From contig JAUPFV010000001.1 in assembly GCA_036936605.1 (NCBI GenBank), positions 345,165,081 through 345,229,080 of the forward strand: DNA of 64,000 bases, in the 5' to 3' direction. Under the pieces are notes generated by a model that ran no database searches, was not told where the DNA came from, and was given only the letters and a program-made list of their open reading frames with translations. The stretch comes from Limnanthes douglasii subsp. nivea (taxonomy: Eukaryota > Streptophyta > Magnoliopsida > Brassicales > Limnanthaceae). The position numbers and the translations under genes are program-made. Shown in pieces: positions 47,497-59,444 of the stretch (within the stretch, counting starts at the first letter, position 1; each line of letters begins with the position of its first letter).

Positions 47497-50475
47497 ATGT
47501 TTACAGCAAGAACAGCTTTGATCAAAGGCGGTTGGCTTAATCTTTCGGAGTTGGAGAAAGTGCAAAGGGTCGAGAAAGAGAAACGACTAGCAGCAGGGCT
47601 ACCATCGTCGCCTGTTGAGAAACCAGCCTCCTCTATTGCAGAGTCTGATAGGGGCTCATCCTCTTCCAAAGGTACCAAGCCTAGAAAGCTCTTTCAATCC
47701 ACTCTCTCTCCTATAGTATCTGGCTCCTCAGTTCAGGAGTCAATCCCTGCTGTTGAACCGGGAGTCACCGTCACAAGCATCAGGAAAAAATCATCTTTTA
47801 TTGCCATGGGGTCTGACTCTGACCACTCCCCGGAGAAATTAGTCATCAAGAGGCCAAGCCGGTTAGTTAAAGGGCTATCCTCTAAAAACACTCCCTCGAA
47901 ATCGGGGGCAAAAAACAGTGAATCTGAGTCTGGGGAAACTATTAGAGCTCCCCGGGAGAGGCCGTCAGGACTAGAGGCCAGCAGCCCACTACCCCCCAAA
48001 GAATCTTCTGCTTCAGAAACTCAAATTGAGGTGAGAAGTCGAATAAATACGGGCAATCAACAGTCCGGAGGGTCAGCTATGCCAAGCTTCAATCCTCCCC
48101 GGACTACTTCTACAGAAGCTCCCCCAACAATTATGGAGGAGAGGATGAAAGACTCTACTGAGGAGGTCCTTTACGAGTCCGAGTCCTCCGGACAGGCTGA
48201 TACTGCTATTGTTGTTGCCAAGAAGGGCAAAGAGAACTTATATCTGAGGCGTCCGGACCTGCCGGAGAGCCTTGAAGGGAGAGTGGGGCCATGCTTTCAT
48301 AAGGTTGAGTTCAAGTATCTTTTGGCCTTGCTGAAGACCAAGTATGCGTTTATCCATACTTCAGATCTGGGTAGATTGCGCACAAAGTGGGGGATCCCTG
48401 AGAATGTAAAGATAAGGATTCCCATCGATCCGGAGACCCCGATGGATTGTAAAAAGAATGAAATAGTCTTCTTTACGGAGCTATTCAACTGGGGACTCAG
48501 GTTCCCACTGGACCCGGAGATAGTGCGCTACTTTCACTTGGTCAAACTCTGCCCATCACAGTTAAGCCCCAATGGTTGGTTCACCTTGATGTCATGCATA
48601 ATGGCATCTAGGCTATCAGGGATCCCTCTTCCTATGGAAGAGTTCGCTGCAGTGGCCAACCTGTGCAAGCATCATCAGTTCCCCTTCTACCATTTCAACA
48701 TGGGGAACGATCTCAAAGCTGTTGATGATCTCCTGGAGTCGGAGAGCAAATGGAGGAGCCAATTCTTGTTCGTCAGTGGCTTGTGGGAAAACGGCAAGAA
48801 AATCAAGGCCGGAGAGAATCCAAGCCTCCTCAGGAGTAGATGGAGGAGTGACCGTAAGTTTTTATTTTAAGTTTCTGTTCGAATCTCTTTCTTCTTTGTA
48901 CTAACCAATTTCTCTTTTGTTTTAATAGAGCTGCCAAAGGACTTCGGGGACTACCTGAAGGCCGGACAGACTACCTGTGGCAAAATCAATGCATGGGCTG
49001 TAGAGAACTGGGAGAATCGTTTCCACAAGGCCTTCACCACTGGAAACCTAGCAAGGTCCCATCTGTGGAACACAACAGGTCGGAGAGACCTAACCTGGGA
49101 AGAGCTTGCCACCCAGCCTGATGAAGACATTGTGCTGAGAAGGTCCCATGAGCTGGATGGGACACTCTACCTGCCTGCCCGGGCCAAAGCCCCAAGCAAA
49201 ATGAAAGGCAAGAAGAAGAAAGGCAGGAAGGCGGAAGGTGACACTGAGAAGGAGGCCCCAACAGACCCAGAGGGACTGGCCCAGGTTCAAATTGATGCAG
49301 CCCTATTACAAGTGGTGGAGCAGGAGAGCGAAAAGCAGGAAGTGAATCTCCCAAAACCCTCAAGAGCTTCAAAGAGGACTCGCAAGCAAGTAAGTGAAGG
49401 TGCTGACAGGGAAGCCAAGAAGAAAAAGACTTCCCAAGGAGATGAGATTGCTCTCCGGGACCCGGAGCCCTCTTTCCCTACTGACCCAACATTGGCCGAA
49501 GAGATCCCAAGGGACTTTCAAGAAGAGATTCCAAAGGAATTCCATACATATGAAGTTGAGGGGGGAGAGCTTAACTTGGATGAAATGGACATCACCGGTC
49601 TGGGTGGACTTGGTGAATATTTTCTTGGCCTGCCCAGAGACGAGTTCGCAGGGCCCTACATCCCTCCGAGCAGCTCCAACACGGTCAATTTTAACGGTAA
49701 GACTTTCATGGTTTCTAGCGAGAAGGATATTATAGCCCATTCTCTACTTAGCAATGTACAGCCAGTGCTTACTTTGGAAAGGCAAGTCCGAAGTCAGGCA
49801 GACACCATCAAAGACCTCAAGTCTGAGAAGGAGAAGCTGTCCGATGACCTCCAGATTGCTGCTACTAACGTTGATTTGCTTAAGGAGGCAAATGATCAGC
49901 TAAAGAAGAATCAAGATGAAAGCAACACAAAAGTTGCTTCTTTGGAAGAGACCATAAAAGACCTCCGGGCTAAGCTGTCCGGACTGGAGAAGGACCTGAT
50001 AATCTCAAGGGGAGAAACTGCAGCCAAGGAGAAGCTCATCACCAACCTGACCACTGACAAAATTGCTTTAGAGAATGCAGTGACTCAGGCTGCTGAAGAG
50101 AAAGCTGTTTTGGTGAGGGACCAAGAGGCCACAATCAAGGCCAAGATCAACGCCTCTGCCAAGGAGATGATACAAAGCGAGGAGCTAATGATTCAAAGGG
50201 TGAAGTCTGATATGGTTCTCCTATTTCACGAAAAATTCCCGAAGAGGAGACTGGGTAGCTTATGGCGCTATGTGGATAATGACGACCTTCCATATTATAC
50301 TATGGTTGACGAAGGATATTCCAGTGAGTCCTCGTCTGGTAATGAAGAGGAAACCGGAGAGAGCCCAGGTGAAGAAGAGATTGATCCCAAGGGCAAGAAA
50401 ATAGTTGAAGAGAAAAGCGACATCAAGGGCAAGAAAATAGATGAGGGCGAGCCATCTTCAAAGGCTCAACCTTAA
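47497..50475 (+). CDS. Antisense gene of the Tat element, two exons, intact
   Basis: Exon 1 is 47497-48853 and exon 2 is 48929-50475. The 75-bp GT-AG intron splits a Gln codon, giving 967 residues with no stop. Residues 1-250 are Ser/Pro-rich and probably disordered. Residues ~250-450 (LGRLRTKWGIP, then GLRFPLDPEIV, then LSPNGW) match the domain known as putative gypsy-type transposon (Pfam Transposase_28). That domain occurs in such retrotransposon-borne ORFs and is not a proven transposase. A Lys/Arg-rich part follows. A long coiled coil covers residues ~730-890, then an acidic tail with two KGKKI repeats. There is no signal peptide or membrane segment. It is convergent with pol. Its function is unknown. 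Unlike gag-pol it carries no lesion. Exons 1 and 2 could be read as separate ORFs, but the intron restores one frame exactly. Confidence 0.8.
48854..48928 (+). other. Intron of the antisense gene (75 bp)
   Basis: Donor GACC|GTAAGT and acceptor TTTTAATAG|AG. The intron is T-rich and ~75 bp, which is short but usual for plants. Splicing here joins two long open frames without a shift. Confidence 0.75.
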
Positions 50476-50515
50476 CTTATAATTTATTCTGTTTATCTTT
50501 TATTCGAACTAAATT

Positions 50516-50619
50516 CCTTGGAAGGCCAAGGCACTCTTTTTGTGATGGTGTCCGTATTATTCGGACAGATATTTTGTACTATGCCCAAACTTGTTCAAAA
50601 AGTCCTTGGAAGGCCAAGG
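50516..50619. repeat. Paired short inverted repeat CCTTGGAAGGCCAAGG
   Basis: CCTTGGAAGGCCAAGG occurs at 50516-50531 and again at 50604-50619. Each copy is a 6-bp inverted repeat around AAGG. The pair lies in the gap between the convergent antisense gene and pol. Confidence 0.85.
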
Positions 50620-50930
50620 CAATTTTAAGTTGTTGAATGAATGTTTTTATTTTGCTCAACCATCCTCTTCTTTCATTATTTGTTTAAATAGCTGGAGTTT
50701 AAGTAGTTTTATTGTATTGTGAGAGTATTAAGGCTCTCCGGCTAGAATTTAAATAGCCCTTAGATCTTTTAGTCCGGGTAGTATGATAAGAGATAAAACT
50801 TTGAAAACACTTAGAGAATTTCGAAGAAGGCACCAAATTTTATTGAAAGCTCTCCGTGCCACCGAAGAGGGGAAGGTATGCCCCCAAATATTTACATGGA
50901 TGTTTAAACAAGTAAATATTTACACCAGTG

Positions 50931-53900
50931 TTATTCCAAGTACATTCGAAGGTGTTCAATATTCCAAGGGTGAGTTAAAACCCTGCCATCTTTGTCTTCC
51001 AACCAATAAGTCCCAGGCTTGATTCTTTCAACCACAGTATACGGACCCTCCCATGTTGGGGCCAGCTTTCCGAAGAGCTTTTCCTTAGTATGCAAGAAAA
51101 CTTTCCTTAATACTTTGTCTCATGGTTGAAAATCTCTCCTTTTAACTTTAGAAGCAAACCTGCTCCTCATCAAGCCCTGATAGTGTGCAATTCTAAGATG
51201 AGCTTTAACCCGTCTTTCTTCGCTCAAATCGAGCTGATTTCTAATTGCCATCTCATTAGCATGTCCGGAGAAGTTATGAACACGAAAGGAGGGGAGTGTC
51301 TTCTCTATGGGGGCTACTGCATCCATTCCATAGACCAAGGCAAAGGGGGATTTTTGTGTTGCAGCCCCAGGTGTTGTCCGGTAGGCCCACAAGACTTCTT
51401 GTAGATAACTAGGCCACTTCCCAGCAGCCCCTTCCAAATTTTTCTTTAAACCGGACAGTATTGTTCTATTAGCCACTTCAACTTGCCCATTGGCTTGTGG
51501 GTGGAAAGGTGAAGAAAAACAGTGCTGAATACCCCTTGAGGCACAGAAGCTTTCCATTTCTCTGTTGTCAAACTGTGGCCCATTGTCTGTTGTTATCTTT
51601 TGTGGGACACCGAATCTGCAACATATGTTGGACAAAATGAATTTTATGACAGCTTTCAAAGTTGTCCCTGCCAGGGGAGCTGCTTCTATCCACTTCGAGA
51701 AGTAATCAATGGCCACAATTATAGTTTTACGCCCTCCGGACGCCACAGGGAGAGGCCCAACCAAGTCCAATCCCCATCGAGCAAAAGGGATGGGTTCAGA
51801 AATTGACTCCAAAGGAATGGCTGGCACATGAATTTCATTGTTGTACCTCTGGCATGGGTCACACCTTCTCACCAGCTCCTTAGCATCTTTCATGATTGAT
51901 GGCCAATAGTATCCGGAGAGTAATACTCTTCTTGTTGAAGCTCTAAATCTACAATGGGCTGATCCCTCACCATCATGCAATTCGGAGAGAACCATTTGTG
52001 ACTCATGATCCCCTAAACAACGTAGGAGAGGTTTGCTATAGGACTTTTTGTACAAGACTTCTCTTAACATAATGAAACCACGAGCCCTGTGTTTCAATAT
52101 TCTGGCTTGTGATTTATCTAAGGGCACAATACCATCGGACAGATACTGCGTAAGAGGAGACCTCCAGTCTTGAGGCCGACTCACTTGTATTTCAAAGACT
52201 TCCTCTTTTCCACCCTCACCAAGTTCAATAGAAGGGCTTTCAAGCACATGGATCCATGGGTAGGACTCCGTATATGCTATTGTTGCCAATGAATCTGCTA
52301 GTTCATTTTCTGCCATGGGGATGTGTTCATAGACAACAGCCTTAAACTTCAATGCTTCATTTTTTAGGAGGAGTAAATACTTGACCAATTGCTCCTTTCT
52401 AGCCTCTGATAGGCCCAAAGCATGGTGGACAAGCAACTGGGAGTCACTTAGTAGCTTGACCCTTTTAGCTCCACAGATATAGGCCAACTTTAACCCAGCT
52501 ATGGCTGCTTCGTACTCGGACTCATTATTAGATGCCTTGAAAGCAAAACAAATAGCTTGGTACATGTTGTCCCCGTAGGGGGAAGTGAGACATATCCATG
52601 CCCCAGATCCCATGGTACTAGATCCTCCGTCTGTTCGGACAATCCACACTTTCTTGTCTTTTGAATCAGTAGGTTGCTCTGAATCCCTATCAGAATGGAA
52701 CTCAACCAGAAAATCAGCCACAGCTTGGGCTTTTACTGCTGTCCGGGGAGCAAAGTCTATGTCGAAGTCCCCCAACTCTACTGACCACTTTGTCATTCTG
52801 CTTGAAATGTCTGCTTTTTGAAGGACATTCTTTAAAGGGAAAGATGTCCGGACGACGATTGGATGAGCCTGAAAGTAGGGCCTCATTTTTCTTGCAGCTA
52901 TCACCAAAGCTAATGCCAGTTTTTCGAGTTTCAAGTAACGCCTCTCAGCATCAATCAAGCTTTTGCTGACGTAGTACACTGGGTGAGGATGCCTATCGAC
53001 CTCTCTTACTAATACTGCACTGATGGCACAACTTGAAACAGCCAGATACACAAAGAGGGTTTCCCCATCAACTGGTTTGAACAAGGTTTTGGGAGAGGAA
53101 AGATGTTTCTTGATTTCACTGAATGCTTCATCACACTGTGGTGTCCATTCAAACCCCTTTGCACCCTTCAAGGTTTGAAAGAATGGAGCACACCTGTCCG
53201 AAGACCTGGAGATGAATCTGTTCAAGGCAGCCAATCTCCCCGTTAATCGCTGCACTTCTTTAATGTTTCGAGGAGGCTCCATCTGGAATAAGGCATTGAG
53301 TTGATCCGGGTCGGGCTGTATTCCATGCTCACTTATGATATACCGTAAGAATTTCCCGGACTGCACTCCGAACACACACTTTTCAGGGTTTAATTTTAAA
53401 TTCACTTTTGTTAAGTTGGCAAAAGTTTCTTGGAGGTCGGACAAGTGCAACTGCTCATCCACACTTTTTACCATCATATCGTCAATATAAACCTCCATAT
53501 TTCTTCCAATTTGATTAGCAAATGCCTTGTTAACTAACCTTTGATAAGTAGCCCCAGCATTTTTCAAGCCAAAAGGCATCACCTTGTAACAATGTAGACC
53601 CCTATCAGTGACAAACGTGGTATGCTCTTGATCTTTTGGATCTACTTGGATCTGATTGTACCCGGAGAAGGCATCCATGAAGGAGAGTAGTTTGTTCCCA
53701 GAAGTAGAGTCTACCAACTGATCTATCCGGGGAACCGGGTACAAATCTTTCGGACAAGTCCTATTGAGGTCTGTGAAGTCAATACACATACGCCACTTCT
53801 TTAATATGCCCCATCTTTGTGAGTCTGTCAACCTCTTGCACTATGACATCAGCCTTTTCTTTTGAGAAAGCTCTCCTCTTTTGTACCACTGGTGCCACCT

Positions 53901-54987
53901 CTCTCCGGAAAGATAGGTGATGCGAAATCACCTCTGATGGAACTCCAGTAACATCAGCATTGCACCAAGCAAAAACGTGCTGATGGTTTTTCAAGAATTT
54001 CAACATTTCTTCTTTCAACATTGGTGGCATTTTGGACCCTATCTTGACACTTTTTCCTTCTTCCAAGCAGTGCATTTCAACCTCTTCAATTGGAATCAAC
54101 ACTCCGGGGGTCTCTCTGGGGTCATCAATTTCACCCTCACCCCCAGAAAGGCCCTCAAACTGCTATTGATTATCTATACGGACTGCTCCCAGCGTTTGTG
54201 GAGCCAAGGCAGTGGCATAGCATTCCCTTGCAATCTTTTGGCTGCTCCGGACAACCCCAACCTGTCCCTGAACAGCATACTTTAAACACTGATGGACTGT
54301 TGAAGCCACTGCATGCATCCTAGAGAGCCAAGATCTCCCTAGAATAGCATTATAGCAAGTGGGACAATCCACCACAATGAAGAGTATTCTAACCATTTTC
54401 TTGAAAGGGCCCCTGCCCAATAACACTTCTTCTTCAAACTCCCCGATCACATCGGCTGAGCTGCCCGTGAAGCCCACGATTGATCTATCCGACTTTTGAA
54501 TCACAGCTGGATTTTTCATTTTCTTATAAGTGTTTAGAAAAAGGATGTTGGCAGAACTTCCAGTATCCACCAGAATTCGTCTTATCTCATTGCCCCCTAT
54601 AGATGCCCCTATGACAACAGCATCCTCATGAGGGCCAACGATATCTCTCAAATCATCCTCATCAAAGACTATAAATGGGAATGAGTTTGGTGATTGATAG
54701 GATGTCATGCCTCCTTCTAGCTGGGAGGCTAAATTATGAACATGCCTCTTTCTTGAAGAAGCAGTAGGAGCAGTCATTGTGTCCTCTCCGAAAATCGTCA
54801 GTGACTCGAAGAATTTAATGAGTCCGGAGACTGTCTTGGAATACTCCTCTATAGCACCCACCTTATTTCGCGTTGGATCAGGATCCAAGTACTCAGATTC
54901 CACATCAAACCTCTCCACTATTACCATGGCCCCCTCCGGGGCAGCATTACTTGGACCAACCCGGTGAGTATTGTCAGGCCTGTTGCC
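50931..54987 (-). pseudogene. Gypsy pol (protease, RT, RNase H, integrase), broken
   Basis: The protease active site (ILVDTGSSANILF) lies near 54560. RT carries MPFGLKNAGATYQRLVN and the catalytic VYIDDMMV near 53480. RNase H carries RTDGGSSTMGSG and NNESEYEAAIAGL. Integrase has its zinc finger (AHCRFRAS, then CDPCQRYNN) near 51850-51970 and a DDE core with TDNGPQFD near 51580. The C-terminal domain continues to a stop at 50931-50933. Lesions on this strand are a TAG at 54163-54165, an out-of-frame deletion near 53795 that removes roughly 20 residues at the start of RT, and a TGA at 51120-51122. It is not expected to make a working polyprotein. Confidence 0.9.
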
Positions 54988-56504
54988 TCATCTTCTTTTA
55001 ACGTACGCACCCAACTTTCCCCTTTCAATCAAATTTTGTACTTCTTGTTTCAATGCTATGCAATCATCAGTGGTATGGCCAATATCATTGTGGTATTGGC
55101 AAAAGGAGTTGTTACGATGCTCTCTGGGAGACTGCAAGGTTGCCGGTCTGTGGTAGTGTACCTCATCTTTTGTTTTATCAAAAATGGTGGCCACGCTTTC
55201 TTTAAGTTCTGCGAACCACTCCGGCTGGACCCATGGCCCTCTTTTGTTTCTAGATTGTTGACTTTGAGCAGGAGCAGCTGGCTGAGACTGAGCTTTTGCC
55301 CTACCATGCCCCTGTCCGGTTTCTCTTGCTTTGTTCCCGGACTGGTTTTGATTTGGAGTTGGTGCCACCGGGGTGGATCTCACCTTTCTGTGTACCCTGG
55401 TCTTCTTTGTTTCATCAACGTTTATTTGCTTGCCGACTTGATTTAGCAACCCTCCCCAGGTCATGGCCTTCTTTCTGGTCACGAATCAGCCAGGTTGCCT
55501 GGGTTCAAACCTTGCCTTAGGGATGTTATTGCTACCTGTTCGAAGCAATCAGCCAACCCGTTCTTTGTGTTCACGAAACGACTTATATACTCCTTTAATG
55601 ACTCATTTGGCTCCTGGGCACAATGGATTATTGTGTCTCCATTGCCCTTCAGCTCCTTACTCCCCACAAACTACCTTCGAAAGGCCACCCAAAACGTGTC
55701 AAAATCTTTAATACAACCTTGAGGCAGGCTGTTGTACCATTTCAGAGCACTCCCCGTAAAAGATTGGGAGAATGCCCTACACAGTAGTTTATCATCATCA
55801 TCAAAGTTCATCATGAAGTTCTTGAATTTCTCCAGATGATTGTCCGGATCAGTACTGCCATCGTACTTCTCCATCTTTGTACTGTCAAACCTCTTGGGGA
55901 GGTTTCCGGACAGGATTTTAGAAGACAATGGAGACTGCCTCCAATTCCTTCCACGACTGAACACGGTATCCTCATTGGGAGTTGCAAAAATACCTGGCTC
56001 ATCGTGGAAAGCAAAGGGACCCATCAACATCCGGTCTACATGCCTTCGGCTATGAGATGATCCTTTACTAATATGCTTTTTTATCTTTCCACGTCTATCC
56101 CTTTTTCTTGAATATTTTTTAATCTGCTTTTGCTTCTTCTTGGTTCGACCCTCATCACTGCTAGAGGATAAGGATTTTTCATTTCCCTCACTATCCGAAG
56201 AGTTGTCCAAAGATTCTGAGCTTGAGTCAGAGCTCTCCACAGGCTTGGACCGGTGAGACTTTTTAGAACTAGCATGTGTCTTTTTAGTGCTCACATGAGT
56301 TTTGGAAGCCTCATGCTCTCTGGGGTTATCGGTGTGATGAACAACCGATGCCTTGGATTTTTCTTTCACGCCCATCTTGGCCTTTTCAGCCCTCAGAGCT
56401 TCTATCTCAAGTTTTAACCTGTCGCGCTCTTGGACAGTATACTCATCGTTCTCTTCCACCACTTCGAGCAAAGCTGGTGGAAGCTCTGGATTATCCGGAT
56501 TCAT
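54988..56504 (-). pseudogene. Gypsy gag, broken
   Basis: It starts at the ATG at 56504 (MNPDNPELPPALLEVVEEND). A Ser/Lys/Arg-rich linker follows, then a retrotransposon gag domain (YDGSTDPDNHLEKFKNFM, then CRAFSQSFTGSALKWYNSL) and a CHHC-type knuckle (CQYHNDIGHTTDDC). Lesions are an in-frame TAG at 55671-55673, a frameshift near 55480 and a TGA at 54988-54990. The frame after that last TGA is the protease frame, so gag and pol were originally one reading frame. As it stands only an N-terminal gag fragment of 277 residues could be made. Confidence 0.9.
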
Positions 56505-56558
56505 TCAGACAGAATTTTTTGGCAGGTTTTGAATGCTCGATTCAGGCACCTCTCTCCT

Positions 56559-56574
56559 CCCACTGTGGTCGCCA
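56559..56574 (-). promoter_or_regulatory. Primer binding site
   Basis: On the minus strand TGGCGACCACAGTGGG lies 3 nt from the 5' LTR. The leading TGG pairs with a tRNA CCA end, and TGGCGAC resembles sites used with tRNA-Arg in related Tat elements. The rest does not match a tRNA that I can name with certainty. Confidence 0.75.
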
Positions 56575-56577
56575 ATT

Positions 56578-57055
56578 TGGTGTGGATAAAAATAGCCCGA
56601 GGGTAGGTTAGTAATTTTAAGTGGAGTATCAAGGTGGTACAGGGGTGTTTATCGGTGGTGTAAGGGTGTTTAACGGTGGTGTAAGGGTGTTTTAAGGTGG
56701 AGAGATAATTAAGCAGCTTGGTAGCAGTTAATTTTTATTACCCCAAGTTAATGCTGGTGGTTGAGCATTTATAGTGTGATGTTTGGGCCCTTATGGGCTT
56801 TCGGGTCAAGTTTAATGGACCCGGGTCATGTTTAAAGACCCGTGAGTTCTAAGCAGGAGGACAGGTAGCTTAGTCAGTAAGTGTTTAGGTTTTTTAATAC
56901 TTTTGTCATAGTTCGAACAGCCTTAGGCTCACATTGTCTCGAAGTGATCTGTCCGTTCCAAATGATCTGTCCGGTCCAAATGATCTGTCCGGTATTCGGA
57001 GAGAATTTACACTGACCTGCCCTTCCGGGGAGATGTCCTGGATTCGGACTCATCA
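56578..57055 (-). repeat. Right LTR (5' LTR of the element), 478 bp
   Basis: Same as the left LTR except for an additional 18-bp unit (GATCTGTCCGKTCCAAAT, near 56947-56982) and three or four base changes. A minus-strand TATA box (CTATAAAT, 56767-56774) would drive gag-pol transcription. Confidence 0.93.
56767..56774 (-). promoter_or_regulatory. TATA box of the gypsy 5' LTR
   Basis: CTATAAAT on the minus strand, in the middle of the LTR. The same box is in the left LTR near 46787. Confidence 0.65.
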
Positions 57056-57060
57056 AAGTT
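57056..57060. repeat. 5-bp target site duplication of the gypsy element, right copy (AAGTT)
   Basis: It is identical to 46593-46597. Confidence 0.9.
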
Positions 57061-59398
57061 AACCGCAAAATGTCAAAATCGGAAAAGTTAACTAAGACTT
57101 GTAAATAATTATTAGACTTGCAAAACATAAAATACTTGTGTTATAAAACTTATTAAATTAGACATGTTACATATCATGTGATTATATTTGAAAAATATTT
57201 GTATTGAAGCTTCAGCTCGTCACTATTTGGTGAAATTAGTCATTCACATGTGAGACTAATTTTACAAGTCGATTATAAAATCAAGTTTTAACTTTTTCCC
57301 ATATTTTTTTCATTTGTTCTTAATTTATTAAAGAATACTAATTATCCCATCACTAAATTATCCTGATTATAAATACAACCCAAAATCCAAAAGTTTGTCT
57401 AGATTTAAGAGAGTTATTACATGATGGAGAATGAAATCGAAGATGATTATTTTTTTAAACGAAATTATTACGGTACAAACCCCTATGGCGCGTAGTCCAT
57501 CGTTGATTAATTTTGATGTAGTAATTTATAAAATAAATCAAATTTATTCTATGAATATGATAGATTCATTTGTTGCTTTGCATAAAAGGCATACACAAAA
57601 GAAATTATCTTCGTTCATGAGAACAAGTCTGATCCATTTCGGTTGTATAACCGTAAAGGTACCCTTTTGAATAATATATGCATAGTATACTCTCTTTGTG
57701 CGAGAAAATAAAATATGTATTGGAAAATGATCGCAATAAATAACACATAAGACAGAAATTCATCTAATATTCAGGTTAAACACGTACTCAATAATGTATC
57801 ATACATGTTAATTCATTGTTAGGTTCAACTTTCCCACTACAAATTTATAAATCTAACACTCTAACATTTTAAACATAAGGCATGTGTTTTTCTAGAATAC
57901 CACACCATCCACTTTTATTTTCTAAAATACTCATTGCTACAACTTTAAATCTGTAATGTCTATTAGAATTAATATTGGTTACCTTAGTAATATAAGGATA
58001 CATGTACGGTGGTATATGTGATCTATAATTTTTTTTATAAAACTGATAGGCTCTGCATAATCAATATTCACTACTGTTAGAAATGTTCTACCTTTGGATG
58101 CAACTCAAGGTCGTTTTGTGATCGGTGGTTTTCAGGTGGAGTTAGTATTGATTTTTTTTACCGATATACTAATAGTGTTGTCAATTATAACAATAAATGT
58201 TCCAATTATACCAATCGTTGTACCAAACTCCACAATGGTTATACGATCCGTTTGAGATTGGGTCCACTATTGTTTGACATATTCATAATAAGAAATATTA
58301 TTTTTATGTAGAATTATCCATGTATGTTTTCTTGCATCCATCACAACCTCATCTTTAAACTATCTCTTAGTTCTCGCACACAATATTAGTTGAATGATCT
58401 AATATCCACGTAAATATTTATTAGCTAAATTACATATTTTACTATTAGAGAACACATCTAGCTTTGTATATAAAAATATGTAGTCAATGGAAACATCTTA
58501 TTCTCTCGTAATCTTAACTAGAGGCATGATGGATAGTATTTTCTAATGGTCATCTATACTATGTAAAAGAACCCATCGACCATCCCATTGAATTTATAGA
58601 AAGTTTATGGATACACGGTAACACGTATGTTCGACTTACACAATCACATATGAATAGTCCAACCCCGACCATTTCGAAAAGTTTATAATTATGCAATAGT
58701 ATCTTCAAAGCAACTCACAAAACCAATTCACGCAACTCACAAGAAGCTTTCAATTGATATGCGTGTTCAATATAACATTTTATTTTTCCAACTTACTTTT
58801 ATAGCTTTATATTACATCACAAGCAAATCTTCGATGTTTTTCCAAAAATGTATAAAATTCAATTAACTTGACCCAATGAAACGCTTTAGGTTAAAGTGCA
58901 TGTCTTTCACCTTGAAAGTATATATTTTGCAACTTAAACATATAATTTTTTACTTTAATATATCTTTTTTTCATTATTAAGGATTTCACAAAAAACTTAT
59001 ATAGTAATTATTATACTATACTCGCAAAATTTGATTCTACCATGTTTTGCAATTCTAATACCATATTTCATAATTGTGAATTTCATAAAAAATAATTATA
59101 CTATGTTTCTCAGTCTCATATAATATAATTCACAACTTTAAAATTTGGGTTTCTAGTAGAAATTGTTTTTGCAAAAATGACTACATATTGTTTTAGATTT
59201 TGATATATTATGTTACACAAATTGAATATATTATGTTTCACAATTTAACATTTCCCAAAAAATGATAGTATAATGTTAATCAGAAAAATATTATCCTCTG
59301 AATATACGGTCTTGAATATTATTTTACTACAACGTACAATCTCGAATAAATTTTTAACACTTAACAATGGTCTTGAATAATCTATTAATTAAACTAAC

Positions 59399-59399
<1 letters not shown>
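57061..59399. other. AT-rich sequence, no gene supported
   Basis: GAAACAT-type motifs continue for the first ~100 bp, so this was once continuous with the sequence before 46593. A 79-codon ORF at 57431-57670 has no recognisable features. Confidence 0.45.

Positions 59400-59442
<43 letters not shown>
59400..59442. repeat. (AT)n microsatellite
   Basis: About 20 uninterrupted AT units. Confidence 0.97.

Positions 59443-59444
<2 letters not shown>

Larger units (their letters stand above)
46598..57055 (-). mobile_element. Complete Tat-lineage Ty3/gypsy LTR retrotransposon with an antisense gene (10.46 kb)
   Basis: The element is defined by two LTRs, a 5-bp target duplication, a primer site next to the right LTR and a polypurine tract next to the left LTR. 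So it reads on the minus strand. The order on that strand is LTR, gag, protease, RT, RNase H, integrase, a ~455-bp spacer, an antisense spliced gene (+), polypurine tract and LTR. The integrase-last order, the protein motifs and an extra ORF between pol and the 3' LTR in reverse orientation fit the Tat group. LTRs differ at three aligned sites, a fourth inside a repeat, and one 18-bp unit. So the insertion is young even though gag-pol carries six lesions. Confidence 0.93.

Noticed and set aside
49034..49740. ORFs on the minus strand and in an extra plus frame over antisense-gene exon 2
   Set aside because: They are shadows of the long GC-richer exon. They have no domains and conflict with the 515-codon frame.
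54964..56060. Plus-strand ORFs over gag
   Set aside because: They mirror the gag coding sequence on the minus strand and contain no recognisable domain.
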